The position numbers and the translations under genes were made by a program. The notes beneath the pieces were generated by a model that saw only the letters and a list, made by a program, of their open reading frames with translations, ran no database searches and was not told where the DNA came from. Of a stretch of 7,422 nt of DNA, positions 1 to 7,071 are shown one piece after another (position 1 is the stretch's first letter; every line of letters begins with the position of its first letter). The DNA is taken from contig JASLXP010000991.1 of NCBI GenBank assembly GCA_030740295.1, positions 1 through 7,422 of the forward strand, given 5' to 3'. Source of the stretch: Planctomycetota bacterium (GTDB lineage: Bacteria > Planctomycetota > PUPC01 > JACPCR01).

Positions 1-243
1 GAACAGGCCAGGCAGACTCTGCATGCCTGGGGCAAGCTCCCGCACCTGGTTCGCGACGGCCAGGCAACTGTCCAGGTTAAGCTTGCCCAGGCAGATAAGG
101 CAAAAGTATTTGCCCTCGCCACCAGTGGTAAACGTACCGGAAAGACTGCAGCGAAGCACACAGATGGAACGCTTGAAATCGAGTTAAGTGTGCGCAATGG
201 CGAAGGAAAAGCGCGGATGATTTATGAAGTCGTGATTGAGTGA
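1..243 (+). CDS. 3' end of an unrecognised protein (C-terminal 80 residues)
   Basis: An open frame runs from the first base to a TGA at 241-243 and gives 80 residues; the start lies outside the window. The visible part reads as a beta-rich tail with alternating hydrophobic and polar residues and turn-like Gly/Asp/Asn positions, for example TVQVKLAQADKAKVFALA and GTLEIELSVRNGEG, ending MIYEVVIE. This resembles the C-terminal beta-sandwich often found at the end of secreted glycosidases and other large exported proteins, but no catalytic motif is visible and I do not recognise the family. The gene converges on the large minus-strand gene, with two bases between the stop codons and no terminator hairpin there. 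That the frame is coding is likely; the fold is an inference and the function unknown. Confidence 0.7.
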   Translation, partial: EQARQTLHAWGKLPHLVRDGQATVQVKLAQADKAKVFALATSGKRTGKTAAKHTDGTLEIELSVRNGEGKARMIYEVVIE

Positions 244-245
244 TT

Positions 246-3200
246 TCAAAACCTGTTGCCAGACTTCAGCTTGCCGGTCACCTCTTTGCCCTTGAGGCGT
301 GCGTCTAAACTGCCATCGAATTTCATTAGGAGAGTCGTCTCCGCGTCCTCTTTGTAGGGGCCTTTTACTAATCTGAAATCGTCTGTGTAGCGAATGACCG
401 ACGAAATCCTCAGTTCGTCGAATACCTCTCCCCTGCCGGTGCGACCATACTGGTGACCTGAACCTATCCGTACAGCATCCGCAGCTTCAAGCAGTGATTC
501 AGGCGAAGCATCGGCAGGCATTCCAACTTTGTAATGGGCGTACGATTTACGTCTGCCGTTCACGAAGATGCTGCAAAAACTGCTTTTGCCATCGACATTC
601 CACGTGACGGCAATGTGGTACCACTGACCTTTGTCAAAATAAAGTTGGGCCCGGCTGTAACCGGCATTCGCGATAGTGAGAACCAGCCTGGCGATGTTGT
701 ACCTGCCCGTCCTGCCTGAGTTGTCCGGATCGATGAAGTAAGAAATGCTCACAGGCCCCCCACGATAAATCTGAAAACGATGAGTCGAATGCAGACGATC
801 AAAATCCGTGGAGGACCAGAGCGGTTTCATCCAGAACTCAACTGTCCCTCGCTGAATCGGCAGAGCTACTGGATCCTCTTCCTTGTCATCAAGTGCGTCA
901 GCAGCATTCGGGCCTGCTAGAGGCATCTCAACAAATTTGAAGTACATCTGCATGCCTTGGCCGAACTTGGCTGCAACATAGGTTTTTTCTGCAGGTGTCC
1001 CATCAGCAACAGGAACACGTAATTCGTCAGACGGAATATCAAAGAAAACTTCCTGCCTGTTTAGCCCAACAATGAGGGGAAGATCCTTCAGACGAACAAA
1101 AGGATCCGTACGCTGACCGCGTGCCCAAGAAAACCCGTCATCCGCAGGCTTCATAGACCAGATTCCGCCATTTCCATTTGACTGAATCGAATACCAGCCT
1201 TTTCCGGACTCCTTCAAATCAACCTGTTTTCCTGTTTCATCAAAAACATCCACTTTCCGGCTGGCGAAGAGATGGGTCACTTTCTGTTCTGGCAATCGAA
1301 AGTAGTAACGGTGGTTTCGCATTAGAACGAGGCCCTTTGGCGCCACCTGAACGACCTTTTCCACATTCGAATGCAGTAGTTTGTAGCTCACCTGCTTCCC
1401 GGCGCGCAATCGATAGATGCCGGCAGGAACGTTCGCAGAGAGTCTTAATCGATAAAAGACAAATTCACCTAAGTGCATATACCAGATGCTGTGGTGAAGT
1501 GGTGTTGAGAAATCCGGGGTATCGAGCCGTTTCGAATACTTCTGTATAGTTTCAAGTTCCTGCTCATTACCTTTCAGATCTTCAACTTTCGGTATCAGTC
1601 TAGGATCTGCGTCGTTATTAATGGCCACATCGAAAACACAGGGTTCTCCATCCTGCTTATAGAACAACAACCAGGTCTCAGCAGTAGGGAAGGGCTTAAT
1701 GGCCACTGGCACAGATGAGGTGGTTTTTAGTTCTGAGGCGACTTTCATTGCCGTTGGAAGCCCGATGTTGATCGCGCTCTGCGTGGTCAGGATTTGCGGC
1801 TGCCACTTCGCAGTCGACCGGGTGATGGCTTCAAGGGGCAGATTATCGATCTCGAGTGTTTGATAGTCTTCGCAGAACTGTTTCACCGCCTGTTTCAAGT
1901 ATTGCGCATACCGTTCATCTTTGGTCTCTTCGTAAGCCAGCGCGCAAGCCTGAAGCATTGGGTTTGAGCGGCTGACAAATTCCAGTTTACCGGTCCGATA
2001 ACGGTGCTCTGCTAAACGGACTAACACTTTTTTTGCCAGCGGATGTTTCGTCGAAACATAGAAATAGTAGAAAGCAGAAAACAAGTCTCCCCATTTGGAA
2101 TAGTTCAGGCTGATATCGGGATTAAGGATGTATTCGTCATCCAGCCGCACCAATTGACGAAGCAGCTTGTCAGCAAAGTCATAAATCTGTTGGTCCTGTT
2201 CTAATTCGTAGGCCGAGCCCAGAATCCTCAAGAATGCTTCCAATCGGTAGAATACGAGGGCCTTGTCTATGTCCCACGCCAACTCCCTGGACATAGCATC
2301 AATCCAGAGGCGTGCCATATCGCGAGAATGGAAATCGCCGGTCAGAAAGTAGTCATGAACGAATTGAATAACATCCGTGCACGAAGCCCAGCTCAGATTT
2401 GATACAGGGCTGCGAAATTCGGGCCTTCCCGCAATCCATGCAGACTCATGAAAGTGCCCCCAGTTAATAGGCGAATGCCATTCGCCCATAACAAACCATC
2501 CAGCCGGCTTTAGCGTCGAATCCCAGTTCGACATGCCGAGACCACCGAGGCAGCGTGTATAACGCTTTGCATAGTCACGATATTTGCGATTCCCCGATCT
2601 CGCATATAGGACCCACATGCTGCGCCGGAGATTGTACTCCAGGAATCGAGAAAGCCTGTGCGAATGGGGGTACCACTCGCCCGTCTTCCTGAATTCCCAA
2701 CTGGTGTAGGGATACATCCCCCAGTAGAGATAGCCTGTCTGTGGGAAAACCTGAGTCGGCGCGAGAACCGTTCGGTCGAAGTAATCTTCGATGGCCCCTT
2801 CCGCTTTGGCGAAATTCTTTGTGTCTTTGTGATGGATTGGCCCAAATGCGCCGGTGGCTGCCGTCCACTCCGGATCGGCGGCCGCGTAAATCGCATTCAG
2901 TGACCCGCCAATGTTCCTTCTGATTTCCTGGCTAAAGGCCCCAACATGCGGGTAGAGCCAGACATCGTGAATCTTCGCAGTTCCCTGTGCATTATTCTTG
3001 TGAGCAAGAGACGCATGATTTTCGGGTATCCAGTCATGACCAAAATAGTTTTTCACAATCTGTCGCGTACGGTAATCGAGTTCCTTCTTCGATTCCGATG
3101 CCCAGAACTTAATCTGAATGGCATCACTGGATAACCGGAACGCCTTGGGAAACTGCTGGGCGAATCCTGGCAGTTGCACGGCCAGACCCATGCTTTTACT

Positions 3201-4172
3201 GGACAGGTCACACCAGTCTCCAGCAACTTCACCAGTTTCTAAAGCTCTTTCAGGATTTGCAGCATCTATTATTTTGAACTGGGATTCGCTCGATCCGAAG
3301 TGTGGAAATTCGGATTGGACGGAAACGACCTCTTCATTCGCGGATATCTCGCGCCCAGTCACTGAAGATTGCTCCGGACCATCATTCAAAGTGGCTGTGG
3401 CAGTGGATACCTTTGTTCCGAACCCGATTCTCATCCCTATGTCCCGAAACCACAGTTCGTTCGTGTCTTCCGTAACGATAAACTTATGGCTTATCTTTAT
3501 CTGTGGGACGCCTGCATAGAAGTGATAATAGATCCTGGTTGCCGCCAGGCGGACGTCTCTGGAATCCAAGTAATCGCCCGTGATGGATAACACGGTATGC
3601 CGACTTCCCATTAGCTCAGTCTTCAATTCCCTGGCCTTCAGCAGACCTGTCCTGCCCTTCGAATCGACTACAGAATAATTCGAACTGGCAGGGGCAATCA
3701 GGGCTTCCTCTTCTGTGAATTCGCCATCCTTATCAAGATCCACATGTAATTCAGGCAGGACACAATTGCCGGTGTTGAGCCGCCAGCGGAAGGTGCCGTT
3801 CCTGAAAATGACCTCGGATCCTTCTGAAGACACCTGGAGATCATCGTCGTGTTTCTTCTTAGGCTCGTCCGCCTTTGTCAGGAAGTACTTTCGTCCTTTT
3901 TCAGCGACAAAATCCACCATGCACCATCTGAGGCCATCGCCCTTCCAGGTGGCAAGAGACTTAACCTGATTTGGCACATGCGTGCCGTCACCATGAATTA
4001 CCGTCAACTTGTCCGCATCAGAAATGACACCTTCGCCGAACGGAACGCCAACGCTTACGGGCCATATCATCGTCTGTGAATTCTGAGGCCACTTAACCTG
4101 AAGTTCGATCTTCAAATCTTCGGCGAAGGTAATGCCGAAGCACAGACAGATTAATAATCGTTGTGCGTTCAT
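246..4172 (-). CDS. Secreted PcRGLX/YetA-like (PL26-like exo-rhamnogalacturonan lyase family) protein with C-terminal LamG domain
   Basis: The 1308-residue product begins with a Sec-type signal peptide: basic start MNAQR, hydrophobic stretch 6-17, likely cleavage after TFA (17/18). There is no lipobox, so export to the periplasm or outside is expected. Residues about 20-250 resemble the N-terminal RIFT-barrel domain of PcRGLX/YetA proteins, with VPFGEGVI at 43-50 and GLRWCMVDF at 80-88. Residues about 250-400 are beta-rich. About 405-815 is helical and rich in Trp, Tyr and His (EWHSPINWGHFHES near 564-577), as expected for an alpha/alpha toroid. About 820-1055 is again beta-rich. About 1060-1280 is LamG/concanavalin-like: TVEFWMKPLW 1110-1119, WYHIAVTWN 1184-1192, IFVNGRR 1202-1208, FDELRIS 1251-1257. 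Family members cleave rhamnogalacturonan from chain ends; activity here is inferred and the substrate unknown. The start is chosen for the signal peptide; GGAA abuts the ATG, so there is no well-spaced Shine-Dalgarno. It lies 18 bases after the glycosyltransferase stop and is probably cotranscribed. The family call is from recognition; LamG is the surest part. Confidence 0.8.
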   Translation of the reverse strand: MNAQRLLICLCFGITFAEDLKIELQVKWPQNSQTMIWPVSVGVPFGEGVISDADKLTVIHGDGTHVPNQVKSLATWKGDGLRWCMVDFVAEKGRKYFLTKADEPKKKHDDDLQVSSEGSEVIFRNGTFRWRLNTGNCVLPELHVDLDKDGEFTEEEALIAPASSNYSVVDSKGRTGLLKARELKTELMGSRHTVLSITGDYLDSRDVRLAATRIYYHFYAGVPQIKISHKFIVTEDTNELWFRDIGMRIGFGTKVSTATATLNDGPEQSSVTGREISANEEVVSVQSEFPHFGSSESQFKIIDAANPERALETGEVAGDWCDLSSKSMGLAVQLPGFAQQFPKAFRLSSDAIQIKFWASESKKELDYRTRQIVKNYFGHDWIPENHASLAHKNNAQGTAKIHDVWLYPHVGAFSQEIRRNIGGSLNAIYAAADPEWTAATGAFGPIHHKDTKNFAKAEGAIEDYFDRTVLAPTQVFPQTGYLYWGMYPYTSWEFRKTGEWYPHSHRLSRFLEYNLRRSMWVLYARSGNRKYRDYAKRYTRCLGGLGMSNWDSTLKPAGWFVMGEWHSPINWGHFHESAWIAGRPEFRSPVSNLSWASCTDVIQFVHDYFLTGDFHSRDMARLWIDAMSRELAWDIDKALVFYRLEAFLRILGSAYELEQDQQIYDFADKLLRQLVRLDDEYILNPDISLNYSKWGDLFSAFYYFYVSTKHPLAKKVLVRLAEHRYRTGKLEFVSRSNPMLQACALAYEETKDERYAQYLKQAVKQFCEDYQTLEIDNLPLEAITRSTAKWQPQILTTQSAINIGLPTAMKVASELKTTSSVPVAIKPFPTAETWLLFYKQDGEPCVFDVAINNDADPRLIPKVEDLKGNEQELETIQKYSKRLDTPDFSTPLHHSIWYMHLGEFVFYRLRLSANVPAGIYRLRAGKQVSYKLLHSNVEKVVQVAPKGLVLMRNHRYYFRLPEQKVTHLFASRKVDVFDETGKQVDLKESGKGWYSIQSNGNGGIWSMKPADDGFSWARGQRTDPFVRLKDLPLIVGLNRQEVFFDIPSDELRVPVADGTPAEKTYVAAKFGQGMQMYFKFVEMPLAGPNAADALDDKEEDPVALPIQRGTVEFWMKPLWSSTDFDRLHSTHRFQIYRGGPVSISYFIDPDNSGRTGRYNIARLVLTIANAGYSRAQLYFDKGQWYHIAVTWNVDGKSSFCSIFVNGRRKSYAHYKVGMPADASPESLLEAADAVRIGSGHQYGRTGRGEVFDELRISSVIRYTDDFRLVKGPYKEDAETTLLMKFDGSLDARLKGKEVTGKLKSGNRF

Positions 4173-4190
4173 TTCCGGTTGCTCTGATCT

Positions 4191-5345
4191 TCAATCTCCA
4201 CCAATTACTGCTTCAGCAGCCCTCTGAGATTGTAAGTCCCAATTCATGTTTTCTTCTACAAACGCGCGTGCTTTTCTGCCGGCATTGGCGACCAGTTCAG
4301 TATTACCGGCAAGGTCTCGAGTTTTTGCTTGCAGGTCATCCTGGTTATTCGGCTCGAATAGAAAACCGTTTTTCCCAGGATCGATGACCTCACGGATGGC
4401 CGGCAGATCACTCGTAAGCACAGGGACACCACAGGCCATGGATTCCAAAAGTACATTTGGATACGAAACCGTTCCTGATGATCGCCTGCGTGGCAGAACC
4501 GACAAATCGCAGGTACCAAAGAACTCGCAGGGATCGACCAGTTTGAATTTCGTGACTCGGGGATGATCCAAAGAGGCGATAAGTGAGTCCTCTTCCGCAC
4601 CCTCTGTGGTCGCGAACAGCAAGCGGGCATCCAGTTCTTCCAGGATGGGGAGGAGCGCGTCCAGTAACAGTGAGACGCCCTTCGCATGGCTCAGGTGTCC
4701 AAGATAACCAATCACAAGCCTCTCCTTGAATTGTTCTCTCAGGTCTTTGCGTGGATAGAAACGATCTGTATCTACACCCGTTGGCGTGAATTCTACGTTT
4801 CTGAAACCGATGCGTTTCACTCGCTCCTCAAGGTGTTTACTGGTGGTAATGATCTTGTCCATGAAAAGAAGCGAAAACCACGATGCAAGCCTGTTGTTCA
4901 GTAGCAGGTGTGGGAGATGTTCGGTCAGCCAGATGCCGATGGGTGCAGCCGAGATTTCATACCAGTCCGACCAGACAGCATGCGTTAAGGGTGCCTTGCT
5001 TCCCGACCACCACTTTGCGAGCCATCCGAAGAAGCCCGTGCTTGCCGTTTCAAAATAACAGAGAAACAGGTCCGGTTTTTCCTGCTTAATGATCCTTCTG
5101 GCTTTCAGTGCCAGCCGCAGGTAGCCCACCAAATAGAAGAGCCGCACAAATCGAGTGGTGTAAAGCGGGGAGCGGATGAGGTGAACGGGATAGCCTTCAC
5201 TGTCGTGGCGTGCATCCGAGTTGCCGAGGCCGATGACAAAGAGGTCGTGTTCTTTGCTCCATCGGGCAAGCATGGCGCGCATGTTGTTCTTTCCGCCCTC
5301 GTCCCATGGCTCTTTGAAGTCATTCGCCAGTATGCACAGTTTCAA
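4191..5345 (-). CDS. GT-B glycosyltransferase, family 4 (GT4)
   Basis: This 384-residue protein has the length and two-lobe layout of GT4 enzymes, which transfer sugars from nucleotide-sugar donors with retention of configuration, usually at the inner face of the cytoplasmic membrane. The N-lobe opens with a beta-strand (KLCILANDF) and a Gly loop (EGGKNNM, 16-22). The linker carries ITTSKHLEERVKRIGF and TGVDTDRF (189-196). The C-lobe has the donor-site pattern GHLSHAKGV (216-224) and PNVLLESMACGVPV (296-309) with E301, followed by E319. The first Glu expected eight residues before E301 (EX7E motif) is Val293. The start codon is TTG, supported by GGGAG nine bases upstream and by the family's usual first strand beginning there. 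The start overlaps the upstream transporter gene by 26 bases, which suggests coupled translation. Hydrophobic stretches near 60-80 and 140-162 may dip into the membrane. Acceptor and donor sugars cannot be read from the sequence. Confidence 0.92.
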   Translation of the reverse strand: MKLCILANDFKEPWDEGGKNNMRAMLARWSKEHDLFVIGLGNSDARHDSEGYPVHLIRSPLYTTRFVRLFYLVGYLRLALKARRIIKQEKPDLFLCYFETASTGFFGWLAKWWSGSKAPLTHAVWSDWYEISAAPIGIWLTEHLPHLLLNNRLASWFSLLFMDKIITTSKHLEERVKRIGFRNVEFTPTGVDTDRFYPRKDLREQFKERLVIGYLGHLSHAKGVSLLLDALLPILEELDARLLFATTEGAEEDSLIASLDHPRVTKFKLVDPCEFFGTCDLSVLPRRRSSGTVSYPNVLLESMACGVPVLTSDLPAIREVIDPGKNGFLFEPNNQDDLQAKTRDLAGNTELVANAGRKARAFVEENMNWDLQSQRAAEAVIGGD

Positions 5346-5722
5346 GCTGCGGGTCTCCCAGGGTGAAAAGGATGACGCCGACGAAAATCACCACAACTCC
5401 CACACCGCGGAACATGGTGAATTTCTCCTTGAAATAAAAGACCGAGATTCCAAGAAGAAAGAGGTAATGAATCTTGCTGTAAATCATAGATTGCATGAAA
5501 TCGCGATAGTCTCCAAGCACCTTCAGCCACATCAGCATGCCGATGCCATAGAACATAAATCCGACCATGATATGGCCGGACGACAGAATCTTGATGATCT
5601 GCTGGATGATTGTCGCGGGCTTCAGGCTGCCCCCCCCCAATCTTGTCGACACCAACTTTCATCAGGGCTTGAGCAGTATCGCTCAGAAACAGACAGATAA
5701 GTAAAAGCGACCATCTTGCCAT
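5320..5722 (-). CDS. Small 4-TM DMT/EmrE-ArnE-like transporter, frameshifted in a G9 tract
   Basis: Two minus-strand frames together encode one membrane protein. From ATG 5722 the first 31 codons read MARWSLLLICLFLSDTAQAL then MKVGVDKIGGG; in the window the frame then leaves the family pattern and ends at 5342. The rest lies in the next frame, from SLKPATIIQQ to a stop at 5320. Removing one G from the run of nine joins them into a 133-residue protein with helices near 4-22, 48-68, 73-95 and 102-121, and the late charged turn FKEKFT before the last helix. Length and layout resemble ArnE/ArnF and EmrE-like members of the drug/metabolite transporter superfamily; ArnE/F flip undecaprenyl-linked aminoarabinose. 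With a GT4 gene next, a lipid-linked sugar flippase subunit is a reasonable inference. AAAGGA lies seven bases before the ATG. As it stands the gene gives a 126-residue product with only the first helix. Sequence error, phase variation and decay are all possible. Confidence 0.78.
5355..5359 (-). promoter_or_regulatory. Ribosome binding site supporting the TTG start of the glycosyltransferase
   Basis: GGGAG on the minus strand ends nine bases before the TTG at 5345-5343. The site lies inside the end of the transporter gene, fitting coupled translation. The TTG also matches where GT4 proteins normally begin (first beta-strand KLCILANDF). Confidence 0.65.
5630..5638 (-). repeat. Homopolymer run of nine G (minus strand) at the frameshift point
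   Basis: Nine consecutive C on the plus strand, read as G9 in the small transporter gene. They encode the Gly-Gly-Gly after KI. Eight G (or eleven) would keep the transporter in frame through all four helices; nine does not. Runs of this length are prone to slippage in replication, transcription and sequencing. Confidence 0.97.
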
Positions 5723-5729
5723 GCTTGAT

Positions 5730-5735
5730 TCCTTT
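5730..5735 (-). promoter_or_regulatory. Ribosome binding site of the small transporter gene
   Basis: On the minus strand AAAGGA lies seven bases before the ATG at 5722-5720. It fixes the start of the 4-TM transporter and so helps show that the first 31 codons belong to the same gene as the membrane segments beyond the frameshift. Confidence 0.7.
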
Positions 5736-5834
5736 CGGTTTGAAAAGCTGATGTGGAACTTGAAGGCTTACCTGATTTCCTGTTTGGTTTCATCCACACA
5801 GAAAAAGTGGTCTTGGCGCTCCTCGACAAGCTGG

Positions 5835-5854
5835 GGCCTCAAGATTTTGAGGCC
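5835..5854. promoter_or_regulatory. Perfect 8-bp inverted repeat in the divergent intergenic region
   Basis: GGCCTCAA, loop GATT, TTGAGGCC: both arms match exactly around a four-base loop. It lies between the transporter gene (start 5722, minus) and the radical SAM gene (start 5915, plus), about 110 bases before the first and 60 before the second. There is no T-run after either arm, so it is not a classic terminator. A regulator operator or a hairpin in a leader RNA would both fit; neither is shown. A smaller dyad, GCGC-TACA-GCGC, lies at 5897-5908 just before the radical SAM ATG. I see no convincing -35/-10 pair in the 192-base gap. Confidence 0.4.
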
Positions 5855-5914
5855 GCCTGGATTCAGGTAGTCTTCGTATGCTCGTTACGCCTGCCTGCGC
5901 TACAGCGCCCCGAG

Positions 5915-6943
5915 ATGTTTCATCTGATCAAAAGAGTACCACTGATGGCAAGAGCATTCTTCGCTTATAAGCGAGGGGCTTCGACCGTGGGCTATTCGCC
6001 GCTGCATCTCTGGGTGGATCCGACCGACCTGTGCAATCTGCGTTGCGTAATGTGCCCCACCCAGCGGCCCGGCGTGCGCGACAAAGGGTTCATGGATTTC
6101 GACCTCTTCAAAAAAATTCTGAACGAGGCCAGGTCGAGCTTTCCGATCGTGAATCTGTATATGTCCGGTGAGTCCTTCATGCATAAACAGATTTTTGAGA
6201 TGATCGATTACGCGGCCAACTGCAATGCGGCCACCTGCATCTACACGAACGCAACTTTTCTCGATGATGAGAAATGCCATCAGATCCTCGATTCCAGGCT
6301 CGACTGGCTTGGTTTTTCTTTCGACGGTTACGACAGGGAAAGTTACGAACGCATTCGTGTGCGGGGCAAATTTGACGAGGTCACCGCAAACATGGAACGA
6401 TTCCTTCGTTTTCGAAAGGAACGTAAACAGCGCACACCACACACCTACCTCAGCCTGGTCGAATTGCCCGAGCTGGCCGCCATGCCTCAGGAAGTGAAGG
6501 ATGCTTTTAAGAAGAGACTCTTTGATGCGGGGATTGACCAGTTCGAAGTCTCGCCGGCACATAACTGGGCCGGCCAGGTAAACGAATTCGTACAGATCGA
6601 GGTCGGCCCTCAGAAGCCTGCCTCGGCAAACTACACCGTCTGCCCTGCGCCCTGGACGATGATGGCCATCCTCTGGGACGGGACCGCAGTGCCTTGCTGC
6701 CTGGATACCGCGGCCCAGTATCCACTCGGCAACGCGGTAGACAGCACGCTGATGGAGCTCTTCAACGGCGATCGAATGCAGTCACTTCGAAGAAAACTGG
6801 CCGACGGCGATGGCATGCAATTGGATCTGTGCCGTGACTGCTCACACCTTCGCGACAAGCAGTATTTCGGCATCCCCAGCAAAGTCTGGGTAGAGGTGCG
6901 GGATAATCTCCTGGCGGCTTTGCCCAGCTTCAAAGCAAGGTGA
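5915..6943 (+). CDS. Radical SAM protein with SPASM/Twitch-like C-terminal domain
   Basis: From ATG 5915 the product has 342 residues. The radical SAM core begins near residue 30 with LHLWVDPTDLCNLRCVMC; Cys40, Cys44 and Cys47 form CX3CX2C, which holds the [4Fe-4S] cluster that splits S-adenosylmethionine. YMSGES (84-89) stands where the family has its GGE SAM-binding motif. The C-terminal region has VCPAPW (Cys243), DG followed by four residues and a Cys pair (261-262), and LCRDC (306/309). This is an auxiliary-cluster region with fewer Cys than a full seven-Cys SPASM, so probably one extra cluster. Substrate is unknown; relatives mature peptides or modify other molecules, and similar genes occur in surface-glycan loci. 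The frame stays open to a GTG at 5753, but that extension has no family features and covers the intergenic dyad. ATG 5915 gives the family-like leader MFHLIKRVPLMARAFF; ATG 5945, behind AAAGAG, is another option. It is transcribed away from the transporter-glycosyltransferase block. Confidence 0.9.
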   Translation: MFHLIKRVPLMARAFFAYKRGASTVGYSPLHLWVDPTDLCNLRCVMCPTQRPGVRDKGFMDFDLFKKILNEARSSFPIVNLYMSGESFMHKQIFEMIDYAANCNAATCIYTNATFLDDEKCHQILDSRLDWLGFSFDGYDRESYERIRVRGKFDEVTANMERFLRFRKERKQRTPHTYLSLVELPELAAMPQEVKDAFKKRLFDAGIDQFEVSPAHNWAGQVNEFVQIEVGPQKPASANYTVCPAPWTMMAILWDGTAVPCCLDTAAQYPLGNAVDSTLMELFNGDRMQSLRRKLADGDGMQLDLCRDCSHLRDKQYFGIPSKVWVEVRDNLLAALPSFKAR

Positions 6944-6983
6944 AAACGTCACCCGCCGGCATCTGCCCAACACTCCAATATTC

Positions 6984-7000
6984 CATCATTCCGCATGATG
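6984..7000. other. Weak hairpin after the radical SAM gene
   Basis: CATCAT-TCCGC-ATGATG forms a six-bp stem with a five-base loop about 40 bases after the radical SAM stop. It is AT-rich and has no T-tail, so it is at best a weak or factor-assisted end point; chance is likely. Confidence 0.15.
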
Positions 7001-7071
7001 ATCCGAGCATCGACCATCGTTCCATTCCTCGACTCCATTCTTCCCTTCCCGCCTCCACGATCCGTCCTCCG

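Noticed and set aside
8..30. Inverted repeat CCAGGCA/TGCCTGG
   Set aside because: It lies inside a coding region with a nine-base loop and no other sign of function, so it is probably chance.
6..243. LamG or glycosidase identity for the first partial gene
   Set aside because: The 80 residues show only a beta-rich tail and no diagnostic motif, so no family name is given.
1178..1549. 123-codon plus-strand open frame
   Set aside because: It lies wholly opposite the large secreted protein, whose frame is continuous with clear domains; no ribosome binding site or family features were seen.
4256..4687. 143-codon minus-strand frame within the glycosyltransferase gene
   Set aside because: It is an out-of-frame reading of the GT4 C-lobe, whose motifs are all in the other frame.
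5221..5700. 159-codon plus-strand open frame opposite the transporter gene
   Set aside because: Its translation is rich in His, Gln and charged residues without family character, while the minus strand shows four clear membrane segments and a ribosome binding site.
5900..6562. 220-codon minus-strand open frame opposite the radical SAM gene
   Set aside because: It is the antisense shadow of a gene with unmistakable radical SAM motifs.
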